A model generated the notes under the pieces. That model had not been told where the DNA came from and made no database searches. It was given only the letters and a program-made list of their open reading frames with translations. Shown here in pieces: positions 39,652-48,425 of a stretch of 64,000 nt of DNA. This DNA is from Brevundimonas bullata (GTDB taxonomy: Bacteria; Pseudomonadota; Alphaproteobacteria; Caulobacterales; Caulobacteraceae). The position numbers and the translations under genes were made by a program. Numbering within the stretch: position 1 is the first letter of the stretch; every line of letters starts with the position of its first letter. The stretch lies in contig NZ_QLLC01000008.1 in the NCBI RefSeq assembly GCF_003350205.1, positions 1-64,000 on the forward strand, in the 5' to 3' direction.

Positions 39652-40236
39652 ATGACCCCCATCGCCATCGCCATCCTGTCGCTCAGCATGTCCGCCGACG
39701 CCTTCGCCGCCGCGATTGGTCGGGGGGCCCAGCACCGCCCCACCCTGCCGCAGGCCCTGCGCTCGGGCCTGGTGTTCGGCGTCATCGAAGCCATCACCCC
39801 GCTGATCGGCTTCGCCCTGGGCGTCGCCGCCGCCAGCTTCGTCGCCGCCATCGACCACTGGATCGCCTTCGGCCTGCTCGGCGCGGTCGGCGGCAAGATG
39901 ATCTGGGAGGCGCTGAAGCCCGAGGACGAGGCGGAAGAAGAAGCCGAAGCGAAGAAGGCCGTGTCGCGCGGCCTGGTCGCCCTGGTCGCCACCGCCGTCG
40001 GCACCTCGATCGACGCAGGAGCGGTCGGCGTAGGCCTGGCCCTGCTGGGCGAGAACATCTGGCTGATCGCGGCCTGCATCGGCTTAACCACCTTCGCCCT
40101 GGCCACGCTCGGCCTGCTGATCGGCAAGGCGGCGGGCACGCGGCTGGGCAAGATCGTCGAACTGGTCGGCGGCGTCGCCCTGATCGCTCTGGGCCTCAAG
40201 ATCCTGCTGGAGCATCTCGGCCTGCTGGCCTTCTGA
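39652..40236 (+). CDS. mntP: Manganese efflux pump MntP
   Basis: 194 residues with six membrane helices in two similar halves. Each half bears a conserved acidic residue: SMSADAFAAAIGRG in the first and GTSIDAGAVGVGL in the second. An acidic loop (KPEDEAEEEAEAKK) lies in the middle. It exports Mn2+ across the inner membrane. The upstream Mn riboswitch gives direct regulatory support. No strong Shine-Dalgarno sequence is free in the leader, which fits translational control. Confidence 0.94.
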   Translation: MTPIAIAILSLSMSADAFAAAIGRGAQHRPTLPQALRSGLVFGVIEAITPLIGFALGVAAASFVAAIDHWIAFGLLGAVGGKMIWEALKPEDEAEEEAEAKKAVSRGLVALVATAVGTSIDAGAVGVGLALLGENIWLIAACIGLTTFALATLGLLIGKAAGTRLGKIVELVGGVALIALGLKILLEHLGLLAF

Positions 40237-40319
40237 AACCGGCCTTGCATCCAGGGGGCGGCCAGAGGAACGTCCGCCCTCGGCTAACCGTTAAACCGCC
40301 AGTTGCAAGGAGCCCCGTC

Positions 40320-40538
40320 ATGCGCGCCGCCGTCATTCTCGCCGCCCTCGCCGCCCCTCTAGCCCTCGGCGCCTGCGCCACCGGCCGGACCGTGCCGACC
40401 TATCAACAGGACCTCGACAAGCTGGAGAGCGAATGCACGGCGCGCGGCGGCATCCTGACGCCCAGCGGCGCCACGACCGGGCGCGCGCAGACGGACTATC
40501 TGTGCAAGATCACCGGCGGCGCTACGCGCATTCCGTAA
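40320..40538 (+). CDS. Small lipoprotein, 72 aa
   Basis: 72 residues, ATG seven bases after AAGGAG. The lipobox LGAC puts the lipidated Cys at residue 19. The mature part holds two more Cys (CTARGG, YLCKI) that could form a disulfide. It follows mntP by 83 bases in the same direction and may be co-transcribed. I do not recognise the family. Confidence 0.75.
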   Translation: MRAAVILAALAAPLALGACATGRTVPTYQQDLDKLESECTARGGILTPSGATTGRAQTDYLCKITGGATRIP

Positions 40539-40567
40539 GGCGAAATCGGATTTGACGAGAAAATCCG

Positions 40568-40644
40568 TGGTGGTTGGAGGCGGGATCGAACCGCCGACCT
40601 GTGGGTTATGAATCCACCGCTCTAACCATCTGAGCTACCCAACC
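40568..40644 (-). tRNA. tRNA-Met (anticodon CAT)
   Basis: 77 bases with encoded CCA. Acceptor GGTTGGG pairs with TCCAACC, D arm TAGCTCAGATGGTTAGAGC, anticodon loop TTCATAA, T arm GGTTCGATCCC. G1-C72 pairing excludes the initiator type. A CAT anticodon could also be the lysidine-modified Ile tRNA; the T-arm and variable loop look like elongator Met. A weak 7-bp hairpin lies just downstream. Confidence 0.9.
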
Positions 40645-40839
40645 CCTTACGGGACCTCGCGCAAGGCCGTGACCGACCGGGAGGCGCGAGAGGCGTGCGT
40701 ATATCGCCGCCTTCCCTCGGGTTCAAGCCGCTTCGACAGCTAAATCGCGCAGGATGATCGGTCGCGGGCGGTTTCGGCTCGCGCGGGGAACGGCGAGGCT
40801 TCATTCTGGATGGCGACATCTGTTGTTCAGGAGAGCCCC

Positions 40840-42066
40840 ATGCGTCTGATCGCCCTCGCCGCTTCCGCCTCGCTCCTCGTCCTTGCCGCCGCCTGCGGGG
40901 CCAACGGCCAGGACGCGCCCGTCGCCCCCGGCGCACCCGTAGAGACCCGCCCCGCCAACAACCCCGATCAGAAGCCGGCCTTCGAGGGCCAGACCCGCGC
41001 GCCCGGCGTCCAGACCGCCGTGTCGATGGCCCATGCCGTCATGACTTCGGGTCTGGTCCATCCCTGGGGCCTGGCCCTGCTGCCGGACGGCCAGTGGCTG
41101 GTGACGGAGAAGCCTGGCCGGATGCGGGTCATCTCCGCTCAAGGCCAGATCGGCGCCCCGATCACGGGCCTGCCCGCCGTCGACGCGCGCGGCCAGGGCG
41201 GTCTGCTGGACGTCATCGTCGGGCCGAGCTTCGGTCAGGACCGCATGATCTACTGGAGCTACGCCGAGCCTCGGGAGGGCGGCAACGCCACCTCGGTCGC
41301 GCGCGGCCGCCTGTCCGACGACCTGACCAGGGTCGACAACGTCCAGGTCATTTTCCGCGCCCTGCCCGTCTATGACGGCGACAAGCATTTCGGCTCCTCG
41401 CTGGCCTTCACGCCGGACGGCAAGCTGTTCATCACGCTCGGCGAGCGCTCGGACAAGCCGATGCGGCCCCAGGCCCAGGACCTAGCTTCGCACATGGGCA
41501 AGACCATCCGCATCAACGCCGACGGCAGCGTCCCCGCCGACAACCCCTTCGTCGGCCAGGCGGGCGCGAAACCCGAGATCTGGTCCCTGGGCCACCGCAA
41601 TATGCAGGGGATCGCGGTTCAGCCCAGCACGGGCGCCGTCTGGACCGTGGAGCACGGCACGCGCGGCGGCGACGAGATCAACCTGGATCAGGCCGGCAAG
41701 AACTACGGCTGGCCGGGCGTCGCCTACGGCATCGAATACAACGGCCAGCCCATCCCCGCCGTGACGGCCAGGGAGGGCACGGAACAGCCGGTCTATTACT
41801 GGGACCCCGTCATCGCGCCGGGCGGCATGACCTTCTACAGCGGCGCCATGTTCCCGGGCTGGAACGGCAACCTGCTGGTCACGGGGCTGGGCGGCAAGCA
41901 CCTGGCCCGACTGGTGCTGGAGAACAACCGCGTCGTCGGCGAAGAGCGGCTGCTGACCGGACTGAACGAACGCATCCGCGACGTGGCGGTCGCCGCCGAC
42001 GGCGCCGTCTGGGTCATCACCGACGAAGAAGACGGCAAGCTGATCAGGCTTGCCGTCTCTCAGTAG
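40840..42066 (+). CDS. PQQ-dependent aldose sugar dehydrogenase, lipoprotein
   Basis: 408 residues; ATG six bases after AGGAG. Lipobox ending at Cys19 (LVLAAAC). The mature protein is a six-bladed propeller of the soluble glucose/aldose dehydrogenase family (YliI-like): LVHPWGLALLPDGQWLVTEK, GGLLDVIVGPSFGQDRMIYW, WSLGHRNMQGIAVQPSTG and WTVEHGTRGGDEIN. The catalytic His and the PQQ-binding Arg lie in those segments. It would oxidise sugars in the periplasm. Whether the host makes PQQ cannot be seen here. Confidence 0.92.
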   Translation: MRLIALAASASLLVLAAACGANGQDAPVAPGAPVETRPANNPDQKPAFEGQTRAPGVQTAVSMAHAVMTSGLVHPWGLALLPDGQWLVTEKPGRMRVISAQGQIGAPITGLPAVDARGQGGLLDVIVGPSFGQDRMIYWSYAEPREGGNATSVARGRLSDDLTRVDNVQVIFRALPVYDGDKHFGSSLAFTPDGKLFITLGERSDKPMRPQAQDLASHMGKTIRINADGSVPADNPFVGQAGAKPEIWSLGHRNMQGIAVQPSTGAVWTVEHGTRGGDEINLDQAGKNYGWPGVAYGIEYNGQPIPAVTAREGTEQPVYYWDPVIAPGGMTFYSGAMFPGWNGNLLVTGLGGKHLARLVLENNRVVGEERLLTGLNERIRDVAVAADGAVWVITDEEDGKLIRLAVSQ

Positions 42067-42085
42067 GCTTTAGGTATGCGGGAGG

Positions 42086-42688
42086 TCAGCGCGCCTCCCG
42101 CATCTCCACCGCCGCCGCCGCCGCCGCTGGCTCATCGCCGTCGCGCGTCATCGGTTCGTCAGCCATGGCGAAGGCGTTGTCCTCGCCGTGGAAGACATGG
42201 GTTTCGGCCAGGATTTCCGGGTGCCCCTTCAACTGGGCCATGGCGCTCGTCTTGCGCGCCCGCATCCGGTCGGCCAGGGCGTCCATGTCCAGGCCCGCCG
42301 CGCGCGCCTGGCTGAACATGCCCTCGGAACGCATCTCCTCTTCCTTGACGTGGTGCTCGATCATCTCGGACAGCACCTTGACCTTGGCGTCGTAGAAGGC
42401 CTCGTCGGGGCCGCCCGCCTCGATGTCGTTGATCAGCACCTTGGCCGCGTCATGCTCGACATAGGCCTCGTTCAGCAGGTCCTCCTCGATCTGGCCGCGA
42501 CAGGCCGGATAGAAGACTTCTTCCTCAAGAATGGTGTGAACCTTCAGCTCCAGGCAGGCCTGCTCGGCCAGAGCCTTCTTGCGGTCCTTGCCCCGCGCCT
42601 TCTCGAAACTGGCGAAGATCTCCTCCACCTTGCGGTGGTCGGCCTTCAGCATGGCGACGGCGTCCATCTCTTCATAGGTCTGAGTCAC
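42086..42688 (-). CDS. Hemerythrin HHE domain protein
   Basis: 200 residues from a GTG at 42688, chosen because GGGAG lies six bases upstream. HHE cation-binding domain (about 10-135): His in KADHRKVEEI, His and Glu in HTILEEEVFYP, His in YVEHDAAK and the His pair in MIEHHVKEEE. These coordinate a di-iron site that can sense or bind oxygen or NO. The C-terminus is Ala/Glu-rich. Converges with the sugar dehydrogenase gene. Confidence 0.88.
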   Translation of the reverse strand: MTQTYEEMDAVAMLKADHRKVEEIFASFEKARGKDRKKALAEQACLELKVHTILEEEVFYPACRGQIEEDLLNEAYVEHDAAKVLINDIEAGGPDEAFYDAKVKVLSEMIEHHVKEEEMRSEGMFSQARAAGLDMDALADRMRARKTSAMAQLKGHPEILAETHVFHGEDNAFAMADEPMTRDGDEPAAAAAAVEMREAR

Positions 42689-42852
42689 GCGATTCTCCCG
42701 GATGATTGTTCCCCTAGGAAGACGGGCCGCGCGCGGGCGTTCCGAAGGCCAAGCTAGGTGAGAGACGTTCGCGACAAGCTCACGCGCGTTGTTACTTGAC
42801 GTTGACGTAAACGTAGGGTTTCTACGCATCGAGTTTCAATTCCAGACCCGTC

Positions 42853-42943
42853 CCTCAAGCCGCGAGGCGCCGAGAGACAGAGACCCTAGAAGTTCGATCT
42901 GTCCCTCCAGCAGCGAGGCGCCGCGCGCCGAGCGGTAGGGACT
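42853..42943. repeat. Degenerate family C repeats before fadA
   Basis: Two diverged copies in tandem: one begins CCCTCAAGCCGCGAGGCGCC near 42853, the other CCCTCCAGCAGCGAGGCGCC near 42902. They share the CTCAAGCAGCGAG core of family C but lost parts of the unit. The fadA Shine-Dalgarno follows directly. The rest of the 273-base gap (42689-42961) includes an AT-richer stretch near 42790-42825 that may hold promoters for both flanking genes; I see no clear boxes. Confidence 0.6.
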
Positions 42944-42961
42944 CAACAAAGAGAGACATTC

Positions 42962-44167
42962 ATGGCCGACGCCTACATCTACGACGCCGTGCGCACGCCG
43001 CGCGGCAAGGGCAAGAAGGACGGGTCCCTGCACGAGATCACGGCCCTGTCGCTGGCCAGCCAGGTGCTGCAGGCCCTGCGTGATCGCAACGATCTGGACA
43101 CCTCGAAGGTCGACGACGTCATCCTCGGCTGTGTCTCGCCGGTAGGCGAACAGGGCGCCGACATCGCCCGCACCGCCGTGCTGAACGCCGGCTGGGCCCA
43201 GACCACGGCGGGCGTTCAGGTCAACCGCTTCTGCGCCTCGGGCCTGGAAGCCGTGAACATGGCCGCTGCGAAAGTGAAGTCCGGCGAGGCCGACTTCGCC
43301 GTCGGCGGCGGCGTGGAGGCCATGAGCCGCGTGCCGATGGGCTCGGACGGCGGCGCCTGGCCGGTCGATCCCTCCAGCGCCTTCCCCACCTATTTCGTGC
43401 CCCAGGGCGTCTCGGCCGACATGATCGCCACCAAGTGGGGCTTCAGCCGCGCCGACGTGGACGCCTATTCGGTCGAGAGCCACAAACGTTCGGCTCAGTC
43501 CTGGGCCGAGGGCCGCTTCAGCAAGTCGGTCATCCCGGTGCTGGACCAGCTGGGTCTGGTCCGCCTGGACCGCGACGAGACCATTCGTCCGACCACGGAC
43601 ATGCAGACGCTCGGCGCCCTGAACCCCTCCTTCGCCATGATGGGCGAGATGGCCTTCGACAGCGTCATCAACCAGCGCTACCCCGAGGTCGAGCGCGTCA
43701 ACCACGTCCACACGCCCGGCAACTCGTCCGGCATCGTCGACGGTTCGGCGGGCGTCCTGATCGGTTCGCTGGAAGCCGGCAAGGCCCTGGGCCTGAAGCC
43801 CCGCGCCAAGATCCGCGGCGCCGCCTCGATCGGCTCGGAGCCGTCGATCATGCTGACCGGCCCGGAGTTCGTGACCAACAAGCTGCTGGGTCGTCTGGGC
43901 ATGACGTCTGCCGACATCGACCTCTATGAGCTGAACGAAGCCTTCGCCGCCGTCGTCCTGCGCTTCATGCAGGCGCTCGACATCCCGCACGACAAGATCA
44001 ACGTCTGCGGCGGCGCCATCGCCATGGGCCACCCCCTGGGCGCCACCGGGGCCATGATCACCGGCGTGGTGCTGGACGAGCTGGAACGCTCGGACAAGGA
44101 AACCGCCCTCATCACCCTGTGCATCGGCGGCGGCATGGGCACCGCCACCGTCATCGAACGCGTCTGA
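42962..44167 (+). CDS. fadA: Acetyl-CoA acyltransferase (thiolase)
   Basis: 401 residues. Thiolase with active-site Cys in [12 protein letters not shown], the histidine in [15 protein letters not shown] and the second Cys in [12 protein letters not shown]. Cleaves 3-ketoacyl-CoA to acetyl-CoA and a shortened acyl-CoA. It forms an operon with the multifunctional enzyme gene 16 bases downstream, as in the FadAB/FadIJ trifunctional complex. The AGAGAGAC before the ATG serves as ribosome-binding site. Confidence 0.93.
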   Translation: MADAYIYDAVRTPRGKGKKDGSLHEITALSLASQVLQALRDRNDLDTSKVDDVILGCVSPVGEQGADIARTAVLNAGWAQTTAGVQVNRFCASGLEAVNMAAAKVKSGEADFAVGGGVEAMSRVPMGSDGGAWPVDPSSAFPTYFVPQGVSADMIATKWGFSRADVDAYSVESHKRSAQSWAEGRFSKSVIPVLDQLGLVRLDRDETIRPTTDMQTLGALNPSFAMMGEMAFDSVINQRYPEVERVNHVHTPGNSSGIVDGSAGVLIGSLEAGKALGLKPRAKIRGAASIGSEPSIMLTGPEFVTNKLLGRLGMTSADIDLYELNEAFAAVVLRFMQALDIPHDKINVCGGAIAMGHPLGATGAMITGVVLDELERSDKETALITLCIGGGMGTATVIERV

Positions 44168-44183
44168 TCGGGAGCGACTGACC

Positions 44184-46358
44184 ATGGAAAACTTCAAGAT
44201 CGACGTCGATGCCGACGGCATCGCCCTGATCACCTTCGACGTCCCCGGACGCTCGATGAACACTCTGACCTCGTCCGTCATGGCCGAGATTCCGCAGCTG
44301 GTGGAACGCATCAAGACCGATGACGCCGTCAAGGGCGCGGTCCTGACCTCGGGCAAGGCGTCGGGCTTCTGCGCCGGCGCCGACCTCGGCGACATCGCCG
44401 GCGGCATGATCGGCGGCGCCAGCCTGCAAGACGCCTATGACGCCGGCTGGAAGATGAACGGCGCCCTGCGCGCGCTGGAAACCTGCGGCAAGCCGGTGGC
44501 GGCGGCCATCAACGGCCTGGCGCTGGGCGGCGGCCTCGAACTCACCCTCGCCTGCCACTATCGCGTGGTCGAGAACGACAACAAGATCCAGCTGGGCCTG
44601 CCCGAGATCAAGGTCGGCCTCTTCCCCGGCGGCGGCGGCACCCAGCGCCTGACGCGCCTGATCGGCGTGCAGCCCGCCATGATGGCCATGACCGAGGGCA
44701 AGTCCTTCCGTCCGAACGACGCCAAGGGCGCAGGCATCGTCCACGAGGTGGTCGAAAAGGGTCAGTCGGTCGAGGCCGCCAAGACCTGGATCAAGAACGG
44801 CGGCAAGGCCGTGCAGCCGTGGGACGACAAGGGCTTCAAACTGCCCGGCGGCGGCCCCTACCACCCGGCGGGCATTCAGAACTTCCTGGTCGGCAACGCC
44901 ATGATCCGTAAGCAGACCTACGGCAACTATCCCGCCGCCACCAACCTGATGAAGGCCGTCTATGAGGGCGTTCAGGTGCCGATGGACGCCGCCCTGCGCA
45001 TCGAGACCCGCTACTTCATCAAGACCCTGATGACGCCGCAGGCCCAGGGCATGATCCGCAGCCTCTTCCTGTCCAAGCAGGACCTGGACAAGGGCGCCGT
45101 GCGCCCGGCGGGCGTGCCCAAGTCGGACGCCAAGAAGGTCACGGTCCTGGGCGCCGGCATGATGGGCGCGGGCGTGGCCTATGTGCAGGTCATGGCCGGC
45201 ATCGAGACCGTCCTGATCGACCAGACTCAGGAAGCCGCCGACAAGGGCAAGGCCCACGTCGAGGAACTGCTGAAGAAGCGCCTGTCGCGCGGCCAGATGA
45301 CCCAGGAGAAGTTCGACGCCACCCTGGCTCTCGTCACCGCCACCACCGACTATGATCACATCAAGGGCTCGGACCTGGTCATCGAGGCCGTGTTCGAAAA
45401 CCGCGAGATCAAGGCCGACGTGACCAAGCGCGCCGAGGCCCAACTGGCTGAAGGCGCCGTCTTCGGCTCCAACACCTCGACCCTGCCGATCACCGGCCTG
45501 GCCGAGGCCTCGGGCCGTCCTGAGGACTTCATCGGCATCCACTTCTTCTCGCCGGTCGACAAGATGATGCTGGTCGAGATCATCATGGGCGAGAAGACCG
45601 GCCAGACGGCGCTCGCCAAGGCGCTCGACTATGTGCTGAAGATCAAGAAGACCCCGATCGTCGTCAACGACAGCCGCGGTTTCTACACCTCGCGCTGCTT
45701 CGCCACCTATGTGGCCGAAGGCCTGGCCATGCTCGAAGAGGGCTATGCGCCGGCCCTGATCGACAACATCGGCCGCATGACCGGCATGCCGCGCGGCCCG
45801 CTGGAAATGCACGACGACGTGGCGCTGGACCTGTCGGTCAAGGTCGCCAAGCAGACCCAGGCCGACCTGGGCGACGCCTATGTGCCGCTGCCCGGCGCCC
45901 ATATCGTGCAGAAGATGGTCGAGGACCTGGGCCGCTACGGCCGCAAGAACGGCAAGGGCTTCTACGACTACGATACCAAGCCCAAGACCCTGTGGGCGGG
46001 CCTGTCCGATTTGGCCCCGGTCACGATCAACGACTCGACGCCCGAACTGGTCGAGGATCAAAAGAACCGCCTGCTGTATCGTCAGGCCATCGAGGTCGCC
46101 CGCTGCTGGGAAGAGGGCGTCATCGACGACCCGCGCGAGGCCGACGTCGGCGCCATCCTGGCCTGGGGCTTCGCGCCCTGGACCGGCGGCCCGATCACCT
46201 TCATCGACCAGACCGGCCTCAAGGCCTTCGTGGCCAAGGCCGACGACTACGCCGCCCGCTACGGCGACCGCTTCCAGGTCCCGCAACTGCTGCGCGACAT
46301 GGCCGCCAAGAACGAGACGTTCTACGGCCGCTTCGCCCCGGAGAAGAAGGCGGCCTGA
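44184..46358 (+). CDS. fadJ: Multifunctional fatty-acid oxidation enzyme (ECH/HAD)
   Basis: 724 residues. N-terminal enoyl-CoA hydratase domain (about 1-190) with oxyanion hole [10 protein letters not shown] and the two Glu in [11 protein letters not shown] and [21 protein letters not shown]-binding 3-hydroxyacyl-CoA dehydrogenase domain from about residue 315 ([14 protein letters not shown]) with catalytic His in [12 protein letters not shown], and two C-terminal dimerisation domains ([23 protein letters not shown]). Together with FadA it does the last three beta-oxidation steps. Terminator follows. Confidence 0.95.
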   Translation: MENFKIDVDADGIALITFDVPGRSMNTLTSSVMAEIPQLVERIKTDDAVKGAVLTSGKASGFCAGADLGDIAGGMIGGASLQDAYDAGWKMNGALRALETCGKPVAAAINGLALGGGLELTLACHYRVVENDNKIQLGLPEIKVGLFPGGGGTQRLTRLIGVQPAMMAMTEGKSFRPNDAKGAGIVHEVVEKGQSVEAAKTWIKNGGKAVQPWDDKGFKLPGGGPYHPAGIQNFLVGNAMIRKQTYGNYPAATNLMKAVYEGVQVPMDAALRIETRYFIKTLMTPQAQGMIRSLFLSKQDLDKGAVRPAGVPKSDAKKVTVLGAGMMGAGVAYVQVMAGIETVLIDQTQEAADKGKAHVEELLKKRLSRGQMTQEKFDATLALVTATTDYDHIKGSDLVIEAVFENREIKADVTKRAEAQLAEGAVFGSNTSTLPITGLAEASGRPEDFIGIHFFSPVDKMMLVEIIMGEKTGQTALAKALDYVLKIKKTPIVVNDSRGFYTSRCFATYVAEGLAMLEEGYAPALIDNIGRMTGMPRGPLEMHDDVALDLSVKVAKQTQADLGDAYVPLPGAHIVQKMVEDLGRYGRKNGKGFYDYDTKPKTLWAGLSDLAPVTINDSTPELVEDQKNRLLYRQAIEVARCWEEGVIDDPREADVGAILAWGFAPWTGGPITFIDQTGLKAFVAKADDYAARYGDRFQVPQLLRDMAAKNETFYGRFAPEKKAA

Positions 46359-46381
46359 TATCCACGACAGGCTGAAAACGG

Positions 46382-46409
46382 AAAGGGCGGCTCCTCGGAG
46401 CCGCCCTTT
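46382..46409 (+). terminator. Terminator of the fadA-fadJ operon
   Basis: A 12-bp stem AAAGGGCGGCTC (46382-46393) and GAGCCGCCCTTT (46398-46409) with CTCG loop, followed by TTCTTTGGG; 24 bases past the fadJ stop. Confidence 0.9.
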
Positions 46410-46415
46410 TCTTTG

Positions 46416-46452
46416 GGCTATCGCTCGAGACGCGGTCGCTCGCTGCTTGAGC
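46416..46452 (-). repeat. Family C repeat, diverged copy
   Basis: CTATCGCTCGAGACGCGGTC then GCTCGCTGCTTGAGC: both ends of the family C unit are kept, the middle has changed. It is minus-oriented and sits between the fadJ terminator and a family A copy. Confidence 0.7.
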
Positions 46453-46465
46453 GCGCGCCCCTCAC

Positions 46466-46562
46466 CGTCATCCCGGCCGCAGCGAAGCGGAGAGCCGGGA
46501 CCGCCCAATACGCCGCGCTTCCTGCGGTCCCGGATAAGCGCTGCGCGCTTTCCGGGATGACG
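46466..46562. repeat. Family A intergenic inverted repeat, copy 3
   Basis: 97 bp bounded by CGTCATCCCGG and CCGGGATGACG. Inner segments GGGACCGCCCAATACG and GCGGTCCCGGATAAGCGC match copies 1 and 2. It lies between the convergent fadJ and TIGR02186 genes, right after a family C copy. Confidence 0.88.
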
Positions 46563-46572
46563 AATGTGGGGA

Positions 46573-47385
46573 TTACCTGCTCCTGAACACCCGCGACGCC
46601 GCATAGCCCGTCAGCGCCGCCAGCAACACGCACAGCACGCCGTAGGACCAGGGCCGCCGGTGGGCGAACTCATAGATGTCGCGCTCCAGCCCGACCTTCT
46701 CGACCGTCAGGGTCAGGTTGGACACCGACACCGGCGCCCCCTCCTGGAACAGCCAGACCTCGGCGTAGTATTTGCCGGTCGGGGCCACGGTCGGCAGCTC
46801 GACCTCGGCCCGGAACAGGCCCTTGTCGACAAACTGCACCCCGTCAGGATCGGTGTTGTAGAGGGCCGCCGCCTCCTTCAGCCGGATCACGGCGCGGCGC
46901 CAGTCGAGGTAGTTCTCGCCCAGACGGCTGACCACCACATCGCGCACGCCATAGCGGGTGACGGTGCGGCTTTCTTCGGGGGCGTCGATGCGCAGGTGAT
47001 CGACGCCGACCCCGAGCCGCCTAAGCTGGCCGAAGTCGGCCACGTCCGACAAAGGCCGGGTCGAGGCCGTCATGTAGAAGCCGGGCGCGCCCTCGAACAG
47101 GACCGGGCGGCTGTTCAGCCAGACGCCCATGTTGCGGGTCTTCTTGACCAGACGCACCGGGGCGTCGGGACCGCGCACGACCACCACCACGTCAGCCGGG
47201 ACGTCGGTCGGATTGAACACCGCGCCGTACAGGACGATGGAGGCGCCGCGGAAGCTGGAGTCGACCTCAACCTGGGCGTCGGTCAGGGCGGCGGCGACGC
47301 GCACCTCGCCTTCGGTCGCGACCGAGCGTTCGATGGTTCCCGGCGCGACCATGGGCGCGGGTTCGGGCGGCAGGGCCTGGAACAT
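46573..47385 (-). CDS. TIGR02186 family membrane protein
   Basis: 270 residues. A beta-rich domain (SSFRGASIVLYGAVFNPTD, VVVVVRGPDAPVRLVKKTRN, MGVWLN) and one C-terminal helix (about 246-264) match TIGR02186, a family almost always beside a TauE-type permease, as here. Unusually no signal peptide is seen: the N-terminus is Pro/Ala-rich and polar. The ATG overlaps the permease stop (TGATG), which argues that the start is right. Function unknown, presumably an accessory of the permease. Confidence 0.83.
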   Translation of the reverse strand: MFQALPPEPAPMVAPGTIERSVATEGEVRVAAALTDAQVEVDSSFRGASIVLYGAVFNPTDVPADVVVVVRGPDAPVRLVKKTRNMGVWLNSRPVLFEGAPGFYMTASTRPLSDVADFGQLRRLGVGVDHLRIDAPEESRTVTRYGVRDVVVSRLGENYLDWRRAVIRLKEAAALYNTDPDGVQFVDKGLFRAEVELPTVAPTGKYYAEVWLFQEGAPVSVSNLTLTVEKVGLERDIYEFAHRRPWSYGVLCVLLAALTGYAASRVFRSR

Positions 47386-48308
47386 CAGTCTCCCACCCCC
47401 GGCGCCAGCAGGAACAGATCACTGGGCCGCACGAACAGCTCCAGCCCCATCTGGATGCCGACCAGAAGCACGATCAGGCCGAGCGCCGCGCGCATCTCCT
47501 CCGCCCGGAACCGACCCGATAGCTTGGCGCCGAACTGGGCCCCGACGACCCCGCCCAGGAGCAGGATGGTCGACAGGACGATGTCCACCGTCTGATTGCG
47601 CCCGGCTTGCAGGATGGTGGTGACGGCCGTGGTGATGATGATCTGGAACAGGCTGGTGCCCACCACGACGCTGGCCCGCATGCGCAGCACATAGAGCATG
47701 GCCGGCACCAAGATGAAGCCGCCGCCCACCCCCATGATGGCCGAGAGGATGCCCGCGAAGACGCCCAGGCCGAAGGGCGGAATGGCGCTGATATAGAGAC
47801 CCGAGCGGGGAAAGCGCATGCGGAACGGCAGGCCATACAGCCACATGGGGCGACGGCGTTCCTTGCGCGGCGGGGTCTCGCCCCGCACCCGGTGCAGGAT
47901 CTGCGTCAGGCTTTCGTACAGCATCATGCTGCCGATCAGGCCCAGGAAGACCAGATAGGAGACGGCCACCACCAGATCGGCCTGACCCAGCAGCCGCAGA
48001 TAGCGGAACATCTCGACGCCCGCGAGCGCGCCCAGCGCCCCGCCCACGGCCATGATGCCGCCGATGCGGTAGTCGACCGCCTTCATGCCCGAATAGCGGA
48101 TCACGCCCGAGGTCGAGGAGGCTACGACGTGGCTGGCCTGGCTGGCGACGGCCACGGTCGGGGGAATGCCCATGAAGACGAGGACGGGCGCCATCAGGAA
48201 GCCGCCGCCGATGCCGAACAGGCCCGAGACAAAGCCGACCAGCGCGCCCAGCAGAACCAGGAACGGCCAGTTCACCGAAACCTCGGCGATCGGCAGGTAA
48301 ATATCCAC
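47385..48308 (-). CDS. TSUP family transporter (TauE/SafE)
   Basis: 307 residues, about eight helices. Family glycine motifs are LVGFVSGLFGIGGGFLMAPVL and, in the second half, FAGILSAIMGVGGGFILVPAM. A charged loop (RVRGETPPRKERRR) splits the halves. TSUP proteins move sulfite, sulfoacetate or other organic anions. The partner gene downstream is translationally coupled. Substrate is unknown. Confidence 0.9.
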   Translation of the reverse strand: MDIYLPIAEVSVNWPFLVLLGALVGFVSGLFGIGGGFLMAPVLVFMGIPPTVAVASQASHVVASSTSGVIRYSGMKAVDYRIGGIMAVGGALGALAGVEMFRYLRLLGQADLVVAVSYLVFLGLIGSMMLYESLTQILHRVRGETPPRKERRRPMWLYGLPFRMRFPRSGLYISAIPPFGLGVFAGILSAIMGVGGGFILVPAMLYVLRMRASVVVGTSLFQIIITTAVTTILQAGRNQTVDIVLSTILLLGGVVGAQFGAKLSGRFRAEEMRAALGLIVLLVGIQMGLELFVRPSDLFLLAPGVGD

Positions 48309-48425
48309 GGCACGCGCCTTCGGCTGGAAGGGAACGCAGAACTGCGCCGGAAAGGCGACTAGACTTCTGGTCTTAGCGAGGGCTGCGGCGAACCGCCACC
48401 CCCGCCGCCGTTTCGACGCGTTTCG

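Noticed and set aside
44151-46604. 817-codon minus-strand open frame
   Set aside because: It is antisense to fadJ and runs into the repeats and terminator behind it.
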